Source of the DNA: Streptococcus parapneumoniae
GTDB taxonomy: Bacteria > Bacillota > Bacilli > Lactobacillales > Streptococcaceae
Reading direction: 5' to 3'
NCBI RefSeq assembly: GCF_037076355.1
Contig: NZ_AP026968.1
Coordinates: forward strand, 1,752,501 to 1,816,500
Length of the DNA: 64,000 nt
Every line of letters begins with the position of its first letter. Position 1 is the first letter of the stretch. The position numbers and the translations under genes are program-made. The notes under the pieces were generated by a model. It worked only from the letters and a program-made list of their open reading frames with translations, was not told the DNA's origin and did not search any database. Below, in pieces: positions 35,571 through 43,424 of this stretch.

Positions 35571-36572
35571 TTAACTTTCTCTCATTATCTTCAGAATATG
35601 TTTATCAAAGTCCGATAGAATTTTTTGAGTTCGGTTAAATTTTTCATACTCTTGGATGGCTTTTGAGTCTGCTTGTTTCTTGGAAATACTTCCTTTTCCT
35701 TCTAAAATTTCGTACTCATTAAAAGATAGAAAACGATCAATACTATCTGCCAATCCTCGCATTGTAAAAGTATTACGGCGCTCAACCAAACCCTCAATAT
35801 AATCAAAATAGGCTGTAACAGTTCGCTCTAGTTGTCGAATTTCTTTTTCTTGCAAATAATTTTTGGCTACCGTTACATCTGATTTGAGAACTCGTCCATC
35901 AGGTGCATTCTTCCAAGTAGTTAATCCCATTTTTTCTTTACTAGCATCGGCTTGCTGATAGATAATTTCTGCAGCAGTACTTCCAGTAATTGCATAATGA
36001 AATTTATTTTGCACCATAGCATAGAAATTTTTAGTAATATCTGAGTTTTGATCATAATCTATGGCACATTCAGCAAAGATATCCGTGATTTGTTGATAGA
36101 TTCGGCGCTCGCTAGAACGAATAGAGCGAATTCGTTCTAAAAGTTCACGGAAATAATCTTGTCCGAAAACTGTCTGTCCTTGTTTCAAGCGTTCATCATC
36201 TAAAACAAAACCTTTGATGATAAATTCTTTCAAGGTCTTGGTTGCCCAAATTCTAAATTGAGTAGCCTTGCTGGAATTTACGCGATAGCCAACTGAAATG
36301 ATAGCATCCAGATTGTAATATTCAAGTTCACGCCGAACAGCTCTATTCCCCTCTTGTTGAACCTGTGCAAATTTTGCACAAGTTGACACCTTATCCAACT
36401 CACCACTATCATAAATGTTTTTTAAGTGCTTTGTAATGACACTTCGTTCAACTCCAAAGAGCTCTGCAAGACCTTTTTGAGTCAACCAAAGATTTTCATC
36501 TTGTAAAAGGATATCTAGCTGAACGTCGCCATTTGGTGTAGTATACAGGATGAAATTAGAAATTTCATTCAA
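35571..36572 (-). CDS. RhuM-family protein
   Basis: A 333-residue protein of the virulence RhuM family, first named from a Salmonella pathogenicity island and now often found in mobile and defence-rich regions; biochemical role not settled. Typical features: N-terminal LWLTQKGLAELFGVERSVI helix-turn-helix-like part (about 28-48), the central YNLDAIISVGYRVNS (about 86-100), RIWATKTLKEFI, and a helical C-terminal part. Ribosome site GGGGGAGGTG. It begins 31 bases after the TPR/HhH gene, likely in one transcript with it. Confidence 0.88.
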   Translation of the reverse strand: MNEISNFILYTTPNGDVQLDILLQDENLWLTQKGLAELFGVERSVITKHLKNIYDSGELDKVSTCAKFAQVQQEGNRAVRRELEYYNLDAIISVGYRVNSSKATQFRIWATKTLKEFIIKGFVLDDERLKQGQTVFGQDYFRELLERIRSIRSSERRIYQQITDIFAECAIDYDQNSDITKNFYAMVQNKFHYAITGSTAAEIIYQQADASKEKMGLTTWKNAPDGRVLKSDVTVAKNYLQEKEIRQLERTVTAYFDYIEGLVERRNTFTMRGLADSIDRFLSFNEYEILEGKGSISKKQADSKAIQEYEKFNRTQKILSDFDKHILKIMRES

Positions 36573-36603
36573 GACAATTTCACCTCCCCCCTTCCATAAA
36601 CAA

Positions 36604-37845
36604 TTACTTCTCTTTCTTAAACTTTATGCCGTTTTCTTTCAGCTTTTTAACGGTTACGGGACCAATCCCCTTCAAAGCAAGAACTTCTTTTTCAGTCCAT
36701 TTTTTGAAATCTGAAGACCTACGAATCCCATTTTCAACAAAGATGTGAACAAAATCCATCCGAATTCCCTTCATTTTTTCCTCGCTCATAAAGGCGTACC
36801 AGTCGTTTACCTTGGATAAATTTCTTATCATACTGGAATGATTCGAAAATACTGGTTTACGACAGAACTTCTTGGCCTCGTTTGTTAGAAATTTTGTTAA
36901 AATAATATTTTCTAGTAAATAATCAAACAGAGGATACAAACTAGCTTGTAGCGATTCAACTGAATTTGGACAATAGCATTCTTGATCTTCTATATCTATA
37001 ACTTTGAATTGCCAATCTTCCTCTATAAAGAATTCAACAGCTTCATCATTGATTTCCACTAATTTTGCAAATAGCTGACTTGCTTCCTCAATTTTTCCTT
37101 GAGAAAAAGCAGAGATGATGGCATGAATAAGAATCGTATCATCCCGTTTCCCTTTATTCAATTCTTCACGATAGAAACGCTCAACCTTTAGTTCCTGACC
37201 AGTAATATGATACAAGGAAAGCATACAGAAGACAAAATTAGGAGGAAAACGGTCTGGTCGCTTACTCAAATATAGGTTAATCAATTCTATAGCCTTAGAA
37301 TTGAAGTTCTCCTTCATATGATACTCAATCAGAAACATCAGAGCAGACAGGATAGGGCGGGCTTCAAAATAATTCCAACTATTGTATCCATTCATTTTCC
37401 ATTTTTCTAAAACTAGAACTTCAAAATCCAATACTTTTTTAAAAGTTGACAAATCAAAATCTTCAACTTCTGATAAGAATAAATGAAAATCAGCAGCAAA
37501 ATAATCTGGATTTATTTTTAAAACTTGCTTTAACAGTTTATTTCGCTTCTGTGTATTCGGAGTATGCATAGCTTCTCTAAATATGGCATGATCCTGATTC
37601 CAATCAAAAGTCCTATTTTTCAGTTGGTAATTGATTAGCTGAACATCTGGATACTCTCCGTGTTCATCAGCATATTGCATCACTGCTGTATGTAGTTCAT
37701 CGAAATTTTGAATGGTACGACGTTCTACAAAAGTTGGATTTTTGGCCATGATTTCTGTCCAAGCAGCCTCTTCTTCAGAAATAACTTTGATATCCAACTT
37801 TTGCTGGCGTTTTAATTCTTTTTTTCTATTTTTCTTTTTAGCCAT
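36604..37845 (-). CDS. Repeat-helical protein with C-terminal helix-hairpin-helix
   Basis: A 413-residue protein. The basic N-terminus (KKKNRKKELKRQQK) is followed by about 330 residues of helices resembling tetratricopeptide repeats. The last 36 residues form a helix-hairpin-helix (LKGIGPVTVKKLKENGI) that is almost identical to the tail of the 131-aa protein at 39506-39901. HhH motifs bind DNA without sequence specificity, so this may be a nucleic-acid-associated scaffold. It follows the valS scar and precedes RhuM; both seem to have arrived between the kinase gene and valS. Confidence 0.65.
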   Translation of the reverse strand: MAKKKNRKKELKRQQKLDIKVISEEEAAWTEIMAKNPTFVERRTIQNFDELHTAVMQYADEHGEYPDVQLINYQLKNRTFDWNQDHAIFREAMHTPNTQKRNKLLKQVLKINPDYFAADFHLFLSEVEDFDLSTFKKVLDFEVLVLEKWKMNGYNSWNYFEARPILSALMFLIEYHMKENFNSKAIELINLYLSKRPDRFPPNFVFCMLSLYHITGQELKVERFYREELNKGKRDDTILIHAIISAFSQGKIEEASQLFAKLVEINDEAVEFFIEEDWQFKVIDIEDQECYCPNSVESLQASLYPLFDYLLENIILTKFLTNEAKKFCRKPVFSNHSSMIRNLSKVNDWYAFMSEEKMKGIRMDFVHIFVENGIRRSSDFKKWTEKEVLALKGIGPVTVKKLKENGIKFKKEK

Positions 37846-37911
37846 CTATTTTCTCCTCTAACTCATTCTTCAATAGGTCCTATCTCAACTGTATTGAATA
37901 TTCTTACAGCC

Positions 37912-37982
37912 TCGAATACAGGTTTTAATGGTAAATCTCAGCTTCTTTGTGATTCATTTGCTTTGAAGGTTGTACCCTAGGT
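37912..37982 (-). pseudogene. Decayed fragment of the GNAT acetyltransferase gene
   Basis: About 70 bases aligning by eye with 38748-38815 of the intact acetyltransferase gene, same strand (shared blocks GGTAAATC, TTTGCTTTG-like, AGGTTGTA). It lies downstream of the valS fragment, the order expected at the junction of a tandem duplication of acetyltransferase-kinase-valS. Confidence 0.6.
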
Positions 37983-37984
37983 GT

Positions 37985-38108
37985 GATTAAGGTAGAGTTT
38001 TCTAGTTACGTTTGGTGGTAGAATCACGAACGAAAAAGGTTGAGACTTTTGAACTTCTTGAGTCTTGAGAACGTCTTCATGAAGTTGTTTAGATATGTGT
38101 GTGTCCTT
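37985..38108 (-). pseudogene. Decayed valS 5' fragment
   Basis: Aligns by eye with 35280-35461 (the valS ribosome site and first roughly 55 codons), with an internal deletion of about 60 bases. The ribosome site AGAAAGGACA is kept, the start has become ATA, and a 24-base block around TTTGGTGGTRGAATCACGA is nearly unchanged. It directly follows the kinase gene, where valS lies in related genomes as I remember them. Confidence 0.75.
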
Positions 38109-38667
38109 TCTCTATTGTATTCATTTTATCTTGAATCTGCTTAGCAGCTTCTTTTGCAGTCAAACTCGTATTATTTATTTTAAAGTAGTGGTGCAACTCA
38201 TTCGGTTGATGTTGGGAATTTAATTGAAGGGTTTCAGCTGTCTCTAAAATTTCTCTTTCAGATACCTCAATATGTCGTTTTAAAGGTTTGTGCTTTAATC
38301 GATTCTCCGTTCGATTTCGATGTAAGCGCTCCTCAAGACTTGTTTCCAACTCCACAAAAAGAATCTCTTGATGATAGTCATCCAACAAATCCTGAATTTG
38401 CTTCAAATACAACAGCTGGTACTGATTTGAAAAATCAATTACGTCTGTTAAAATTACTGATCGCTGATTTCTTACACTTGCTCCAAGGAAAGAAAAGGTC
38501 ATTCCACGAACAAATTCCCACATTTCCTCTGTAAAGTCCTGATAGATTTCTAGTGCAAAATCGATGGCTTGATGGTTATAAAATAGGGTAGCATCCGTCA
38601 GTCGAGATAACTCTTGACCAATCGTCATTTTCCCAGAAGCCGGAGCACCAATGATGAAAAGATGCAT
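38089..38667 (-). CDS. P-loop AAA/kinase-like protein
   Basis: A 192-residue soluble nucleotide-binding protein, shikimate/adenylate-kinase-like. Walker A is GAPASGKMT (residues 7-15), with a VILTDVIDF Walker-B-like strand near 74 and a lid-like Arg-rich segment near 120-135. The start is the ATG at 38667, fused to the upstream stop as TAATG. The last seven codons are formed from the ribosome site and start of the decayed valS copy, so the natural C-terminus may have been longer or different. Substrate unknown. Confidence 0.75.
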   Translation of the reverse strand: MHLFIIGAPASGKMTIGQELSRLTDATLFYNHQAIDFALEIYQDFTEEMWEFVRGMTFSFLGASVRNQRSVILTDVIDFSNQYQLLYLKQIQDLLDDYHQEILFVELETSLEERLHRNRTENRLKHKPLKRHIEVSEREILETAETLQLNSQHQPNELHHYFKINNTSLTAKEAAKQIQDKMNTIEKGHTHI

Positions 38668-39227
38668 TAAATCACCTCCCACTCACTTCTCAGCAAACCA
38701 TATATCAGACTGTCACAGCGGTTTCCTTGAACATCCTTTCTGTCTCTTATTCGAGCTTCGAGGGTAAATCCAAGTTTTTCTGCGACTCGTTTACTTTGGA
38801 GATTGTAACCAAAGCAAGTCAGCTCAATCTTATGAAGACCTAGTTCTCGAAAAGCTAGATCAATCAATACACGAGCTGCTTCTGGCACATAACCACGACC
38901 CCAATAGTCTGGATGCAAGGTATAACCAAGCTCTAGCACATCATCCGCATGGCGATGGTTGAAGTCAACAGAACCAATGACTTTATCAGTCCCTTTGACG
39001 ACAAGCCCATAGCCAGCTGGGAGATTTTCCTTTTGATTGCGTTCTGGAAGAATATGCTCCAGATAATAAATCTCATCTTCCAAGGTCTTGACGGGCGGAA
39101 ATCCTGCTGGATAGGCGACCTCTGGGAGACTAGCGTAGGCATGAATATCTTCGGCGTCAGTCACTGTACGAACTCGTAGGACGAGTCGTTCGGTTTCTAA
39201 TTGTTCTGGAAGTTCAGTTATTGTCAT
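38667..39227 (-). CDS. GNAT acetyltransferase (RimJ/RimL type)
   Basis: A 186-residue acetyltransferase. ETERLVLRV start, GSVDF strand, then the acetyl-CoA loop ELGYTLHPDYWGRGYVPEA and NLQSKRVAEKLGF, all characteristic of the RimJ/RimL branch, which acetylates protein N-termini or small amines. The start at 39227 is preferred because the longer frame would begin inside the T-box terminator. It is the first gene after the T-box leader and thus should respond to tRNA charging. Confidence 0.85.
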   Translation of the reverse strand: MTITELPEQLETERLVLRVRTVTDAEDIHAYASLPEVAYPAGFPPVKTLEDEIYYLEHILPERNQKENLPAGYGLVVKGTDKVIGSVDFNHRHADDVLELGYTLHPDYWGRGYVPEAARVLIDLAFRELGLHKIELTCFGYNLQSKRVAEKLGFTLEARIRDRKDVQGNRCDSLIYGLLRSEWEVI

Positions 39228-39247
39228 CCTTATACCTCGCTTTCTAC

Positions 39248-39457
39248 AAAAAATCGCCCCTGCCATCTACATGACAGGGACGAATGTGTTTATCCGCGGT
39301 ACCACCCAATTTCGGGCAAGGCCCGCAACTCTTGTCTTTAAAATAAAAAGACATAATTTTATTTCATTTTCATCCATCAGCAACCAGTTTTGACACATTT
39401 GTGGACTTCTCAGCACCGCCACTTTCTGTAAAATGTGGGATTCAAAACACCTCTGAT
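39248..39457 (-). promoter_or_regulatory. T-box riboswitch leader
   Basis: On the minus strand, stem I is closed by CCATCAG / CTGATGG; the conserved T-box GGGTGGTACCGCG is at 39294-39307; the terminator CGTCCCTG / CAGGGGCG with TTTTTT is at 39248-39282. T-box leaders bind uncharged tRNA through the specifier and allow read-through. GTT next to the closing stem fits a valine specifier and valS downstream, but I cannot be certain of the specifier position. Confidence 0.88.
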
Positions 39458-39463
39458 GGCTTT

Positions 39464-39492
39464 ATTGTAGCAAGATTTTTTCGGAAATGCAA
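39464..39492 (-). promoter_or_regulatory. Promoter of the T-box operon
   Basis: TTGCAT, 17-base spacer ending in TGC, TACAAT (-10 at 39464-39469). Start of transcription expected near 39457, just before stem I. Confidence 0.75.
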
Positions 39493-39505
39493 GGCACAAG
39501 AAAAA

Positions 39506-39901
39506 TTACTTGAACCTGATGCCATTTTCTTTCAATTTCTTGATGGTAGCTGGGCCGATTCCTTTCAAGGAAAGGAGTTCTTTTTCAGTCCAGTTTTTAA
39601 AATCTGACGCAGACTTGATTCCTTCATCATAGAAAGTTTTGGCACGATCAAGTGGAAGTCCGCCCAAGTTTGCTGCAAAATCTTCTACAGAATTGGCTAC
39701 TTTTTGAGCTTGCTCTTTGGTAGCTTCTACTGCTTGTTCAACTTTTTTAGAAACAGCCTTACCAGCTTGGCTTGCTGACTGTTCTGCACGTTTTACGACT
39801 TTTTTTGTCTCTTCTACAACCTTCGTCACAGTACTTGAAAAAGCACCTGCACGACGGAGGCTATTTCGTAATTGTTTTTTACGATTGAGTTTCTTTGACA
39901 T
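39506..39901 (-). CDS. Lys/Ala-rich protein with C-terminal helix-hairpin-helix
   Basis: A 131-residue protein: basic N-terminus (KKLNRKKQLRNSLRR), a long Ala/Lys/Glu-rich helix (about 20-80) like those of histone-H1-like or phasin-type proteins, and a C-terminal HhH (LKGIGPATIKKLKENGI). The tail matches that of the 413-aa protein at 36604-37845 at nearly every position. It probably binds nucleic acid. Same strand as the T-box operon but ends before its promoter. Confidence 0.65.
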   Translation of the reverse strand: MSKKLNRKKQLRNSLRRAGAFSSTVTKVVEETKKVVKRAEQSASQAGKAVSKKVEQAVEATKEQAQKVANSVEDFAANLGGLPLDRAKTFYDEGIKSASDFKNWTEKELLSLKGIGPATIKKLKENGIRFK

Positions 39902-39916
39902 GATAAAATCCTTTCA

Positions 39917-39942
39917 ATAAAAAACCCCTGTTCTGACAAGGA
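39917..39942 (-). terminator. Terminator after the DUF1912 gene
   Basis: On the minus strand CCTTGT / ACAGGG (one wobble pair) followed by TTTTTTATTG, between the DUF1912 gene and the HhH protein. Confidence 0.55.
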
Positions 39943-39996
39943 TTTAATATAAATATTCTATCAAGATTTTAGTAAAAAATCAAGAATCTATCTCGT

Positions 39997-40251
39997 TTAA
40001 TAATTTCGCTCACCAAACAAGCCATCTGGTAAATCATGGAATCCCTTACCTGCCTTGAAATTTTCAAACTTACCAAGCAAGAACTGATAAGCATCCAAGC
40101 GGCTTTCGTAGCGAATCATGGCATCTTTGGCACGCTCGTCTTGGTCCTCTTCGTAGACTTTTTGGCTTTCCTTATGCGCCATGTCGTTGATCATGATTTG
40201 GGTATTGACCCAAGCTTCAAATTCCTTCATAAACTCTTGTTCGTAACTCAT
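39997..40251 (-). CDS. DUF1912-family protein
   Basis: An 84-residue, acidic, mostly helical protein conserved in streptococci; I recognise it as DUF1912 from the FEAWVNTQI and YESRLDAYQFLLGKF segments. It lies nine bases after the DUF438 gene and is probably co-transcribed with it. Function unknown. Confidence 0.75.
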   Translation of the reverse strand: MSYEQEFMKEFEAWVNTQIMINDMAHKESQKVYEEDQDERAKDAMIRYESRLDAYQFLLGKFENFKAGKGFHDLPDGLFGERNY

Positions 40252-40260
40252 TTTTTCTCC

Positions 40261-41596
40261 TTATTCTAATCCACGGAAATAATCCGTATCAATCTCACGG
40301 TAGGGCTGAATATCCTGAACATACTCCAGCACGCCTTGGAATTCCCCGTTCTCATCGTGTACTGCTGCGTAGGTGATGTGGACAAACTTGCCTCGCGACT
40401 CAGACTTGAACCACATTTCATACTTGTCTTTGCTTCCCTCACGAAGTCCCTTCATGATGGTTTTGACCTTGTCCAAGTACTTAGGTGGATGACAAAGTTC
40501 AACATTGCGTCCGACTTGGGACGGCGTCCGTTTGAAAATCATCTCATCAGCTGGCGTATTGTCATTGTAATACTGGAAAATATCATCTTTATTGACAAAG
40601 GTAATCTCCATAGGGAGGTGATTGAGGATGAGATTGGCCTGCTCGACCGAGAGATAGCCATTCCCAAAAATCTGTTGACTATAGCGGTCCAACACTGCTT
40701 CCTTTTCCTTAGGGGTAAAGGTAATGGTAAACTGGCCTTCTGGCGTATCGATAACTTGCTGAACTTGCCCCTCTGCCGTATCTAGCTGTACAGACTCCTC
40801 TGTACTCTTTTCCTCAACAAAACTCTGGCGTTCTGGCACCCATTTCTCAGACGGACGGATGATGGCATAGCCGTAGGTATCGCTCTCCTCCGCAATCTGA
40901 AGCCAGTCATCCTGAGTAAAGGACTCAAGGAGAATCATGAGAAGGATGGACTCTTCCTTGAAAATCATACTTTCAAACTCTGTCGCAAAGGCTTCAAAAT
41001 CTTCTTTTACAGTGGAAATCGGCACTTCAGGTAGTGACTTAGCCGTCATTAGAGCTGTTTGAAAGAGTTCCCTGATCTGATCATCCACTCCCCACATAAC
41101 TTTCGGAGGTGAATCGTGTCCATAGCGCTCCATGATAGGGAAGAAGAGTTCTTCTTTACGTTGGTAATGGATGTCAAATTGCCCCACAAGTCCCATCTGA
41201 CGCACCAAACCCTTACGCATCTCCGCCAGCATTTCTTCATCTTCCATGGACTCATAGGTATCTAACAATCTCCGAATGCGAATCAAGGCCGCACGGAGGG
41301 CCAGATTTTCTTCCTTAAAGACCCGAACTGGGTGACCTGGATGCTCGGTATCCTCTACTTCGACATCCTTAACAGCATTTTTAAAAAGATTGGCATGGAC
41401 ATCACAGAGTTCCATGACATCTTCAAAGGGTGACACCTGAGTCTGAGTTCATCAGTTCGTGCTCCATAAGGGAAATCTCGATGGCTGACACACCCGTAAA
41501 GGTCGCATCAAAACGCTCCTGAACCGACTCAGGAGAGGCGCCATTGTGCAATTCTAACAAAATATCCCGTAGGATATGAATCCGTTCATCTGCCAT
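40261..41596 (-). pseudogene. DUF438-hemerythrin-PAS protein, one-base frameshift
   Basis: The start at 41596 (TAATG overlap with the DUF1858 stop) reads 57 codons to a TGA at 41423-41425. The continuation lies in another frame from about 41436 to 40261. Removing one C from the CCC run at 41428-41430 restores G-V-T-F-E-D and a 444-residue protein. Order: DUF438 (about 1-70), hemerythrin-like HHE (about 80-230, with H-x-x-x-E/H-Y-Q-R-K-E-E-L-F-F), PAS (about 300-430). Such proteins are thought to sense oxygen or nitric oxide through a di-iron site. Either a real pseudogene, a phase-variable run, or a sequencing error. Confidence 0.8.
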
Positions 41597-41829
41597 TAGT
41601 CTAACCCAATCACTTCGTAGCCGTTTGCTTCCAGCGTGCGGACAATCTTGTCCATAGGGGTTCCTTCAAGCTTAGAACCCTGTTTGAGCGATACTTTACG
41701 ACCAACTGTATTGCGCATTAAGGGATTAGCAAGGGGTTTAAAACCCAACTCCACTAGAATCTCTAAGACCTCTGGATGCTTGTCCACCACTTCTGCAACG
41801 GGAATTGACACATCGATGATATTGTCCAT
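41596..41829 (-). CDS. DUF1858 protein
   Basis: A 77-residue protein of the DUF1858 family (VAEVVDKHPEVLEILVELGF). ATG at 41829 is preferred, with GGAGG five bases before it. DUF1858 and DUF438 proteins are commonly paired or fused and linked to di-iron/iron-sulphur repair and NO sensing; this pair is consistent with that. The stop overlaps the start of the DUF438 gene by one base. Confidence 0.8.
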   Translation of the reverse strand: MDNIIDVSIPVAEVVDKHPEVLEILVELGFKPLANPLMRNTVGRKVSLKQGSKLEGTPMDKIVRTLEANGYEVIGLD

Positions 41830-41871
41830 GACGACCTCCATTGTATGTTCTAAAATGATTTTACTGCTTAT

Positions 41872-41877
41872 ATTATA
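41872..41877 (-). promoter_or_regulatory. Extended -10 ahead of DUF1858-DUF438
   Basis: TG-G-TATAAT on the minus strand, 43 bases before the DUF1858 start; the -35 lies in the T tract of the preceding terminator and is weak. Confidence 0.55.
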
Positions 41878-41894
41878 CCATATGGAGAGAGATT

Positions 41895-41924
41895 AAAAAA
41901 CTAGCAGTACATACCTTGCTAGTT
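41895..41924 (-). terminator. Terminator after the 50-aa membrane gene
   Basis: On the minus strand AACTAGCA / TGCTAGTT with a T tract, about 20 bases after the stop at 41946. Confidence 0.8.
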
Positions 41925-41945
41925 CTCTGAAATATGAATTAAGAC

Positions 41946-42098
41946 CTAAAAAAGTTTAAAGAGCCAATCCAATATCTTAAATAATAGATTGTAAAACAGC
42001 AATTGGACTGCAAAAGAGATAATCATCCAAAAGAATTTCACAATCCCAATAATCGGTTTAATAAAAATAATAGCAAGAAGACCCCAAAAAAATTTCAT
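41946..42098 (-). CDS. 50-aa hydrophobic membrane peptide
   Basis: A short gene with ribosome site AGAGGAGAGAGA; the ATG overlaps the upstream stop as ATGA. The 50 residues are almost entirely hydrophobic and aromatic (F, I, L, W) with a few lysines, consistent with two short membrane helices. Last gene of a three-gene unit with the 60-aa and 259-aa genes. Function unknown. Confidence 0.65.
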   Translation of the reverse strand: MKFFWGLLAIIFIKPIIGIVKFFWMIISFAVQLLFYNLLFKILDWLFKLF

Positions 42099-42277
42099 TC
42101 TCTCTCCTCTGGCTTGATGAGCCACCGAGCCGTATCCATTAGCTTATCTGCAATAAAAAGTTTTCCCAGACCGACAACGGCGTGGTCATCTTTCTTTATC
42201 GTTTTCATTACTTTTACACCTTGCATGGTCAAAAAGTAATTCCCATAAGTTTTAGCTAGAATTTTTATGAGTCCCAT
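42095..42277 (-). CDS. 60-aa hypothetical protein
   Basis: Start at 42277 (MGLIKILAKTYG) is preferred: AAGGAGAG lies just upstream and overlaps the end of the preceding gene. Basic, with a central helix; no membrane segment is certain. It is linked by overlap to the 50-aa membrane peptide. Function unknown. Confidence 0.6.
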   Translation of the reverse strand: MGLIKILAKTYGNYFLTMQGVKVMKTIKKDDHAVVGLGKLFIADKLMDTARWLIKPEERE

Positions 42278-42278
42278 A

Positions 42279-43058
42279 TTACTCTCCTTCGATGATTTCA
42301 GCCTCTTTTCGGATTGTTTCAACATCTTCTTGATATTGAACTTCACTATAGTTGACTAGCTTGGATAATTCTTTCTGCAAGCTTTCACCCATCGGTTTCA
42401 TAGTTGCAAAGGTTAAACCACCTGAAATGATACCTCCCAAAATAGGAATAAATTTCCCCATTCCTTTGGCCAGCCCTCCCTTGGTCAGATTCACACCAAA
42501 TATTTTTAAGACTTTTTTCAAAATAGGGTACCAAAGCGTCTTTGTTACAGCTTTATTAGGTACTGTTTTCATTACCTGTTTGGCAATTGTTATACCACCT
42601 GCACGTAGCAAAGCAGCGGTTCCATTCACCCCCAACATGACACCTAGATAAAGCAAGAGGGTATTTTGAGCATCTTCACTCAACTCATAGCGTGAAGTCC
42701 AAAGATCCTCATAACCATAAATATAACCTAATTCTTGGGCTAATTTTAGAGAAAAAGCATAAAATTGAGCCACATCCGCTGGAATGGTAATTGCCATAGC
42801 AATCCCTCCTGGTAATCCTGCAACAACAGACGTTCCACTCGCCAATAAAACATTATCCCGAATACAAGCATTAGCTACACGATCTAAGATTTCTTGAGAT
42901 AGAAGAGTCGTTGGACCTTGTTCCAATAAGGTAGGAATGTCCTGTGGATCCAATTCTTTGGAAAACTTATCCACTAAAAATTTCGAACGATCAACCTTAA
43001 CAACTGGTAGTTTTACCACTTGTTGCAATACTTGCATAGCTAAGTCTTGTTCAGCCAT
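42279..43058 (-). CDS. EcsC-like/unknown protein with glycine-rich amphipathic helices
   Basis: A 259-residue protein starting at 43058 behind AAAAGGAGTTTG. The segment with AGLPGGIAMAITIPADVAQFYAFSLKLAQELGYIYG resembles EcsC-family proteins: a Gly-rich hydrophobic stretch followed by a long helix. Several hydrophobic but not clearly membrane-spanning segments follow. Function unknown; heads the operon with the 60-aa and 50-aa genes. Confidence 0.6.
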   Translation of the reverse strand: MAEQDLAMQVLQQVVKLPVVKVDRSKFLVDKFSKELDPQDIPTLLEQGPTTLLSQEILDRVANACIRDNVLLASGTSVVAGLPGGIAMAITIPADVAQFYAFSLKLAQELGYIYGYEDLWTSRYELSEDAQNTLLLYLGVMLGVNGTAALLRAGGITIAKQVMKTVPNKAVTKTLWYPILKKVLKIFGVNLTKGGLAKGMGKFIPILGGIISGGLTFATMKPMGESLQKELSKLVNYSEVQYQEDVETIRKEAEIIEGE

Positions 43059-43103
43059 ATACAAACTCCTTTTACTTCTGTAAGTTATATTCCATGATAG
43101 CAT

Positions 43104-43296
43104 ACTCTTTTAAAGTATGTTTCAAATTCTCCTCAAAAATTTTCAAAAACTCCTTAGCAACTTATTTGTTAAAGATTTTTAATAGTCTTTGTAGAGACAG
43201 CTAGAATATTCAACTCCTACCTTTACAACATGATATTCTATCTGTGAACGATAGTCTATTATTGTTTCACCTAAAATGTTCCTTGAATACACACTA
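43104..43296. other. Gene-free AT-rich upstream region
   Basis: No gene or clear hairpin seen. Together with the BOX element it fills the 366-base gap between the EcsC-like and SPFH genes. Confidence 0.4.
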
Positions 43297-43402
43297 ATAC
43301 TCTTCGAAAATCTCTTTAAACCACGTCAGCGTCGCCTTACCGTACCCAAGTACAGCTTGCGGCTAGCTTCCTAGTTTGCTTTTTGATTTTCATTGAGTAT
43401 AA
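43297..43402. repeat. BOX element (boxA-boxC, no boxB)
   Basis: The left part has ATACTCTTCGAAAATCTC and CGTCAGCGTCGCCTT, the sequence recognised by the BOX-A1R typing primer. The right part has GCGGCTAGCTTCCTAGTTTG and ATTTTCATTGAGTAT. The boxB unit between them is missing. BOX repeats are characteristic of S. pneumoniae and close relatives and can form stable RNA hairpins. Confidence 0.9.
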
Positions 43403-43424
43403 CTATGAACTTTCGAGATTCATC

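Noticed and set aside
39197..39266. Longer start for the GNAT acetyltransferase
   Set aside because: It would start within the T-box terminator; the ATG at 39227 with an upstream AAGG/GAGG site is better.
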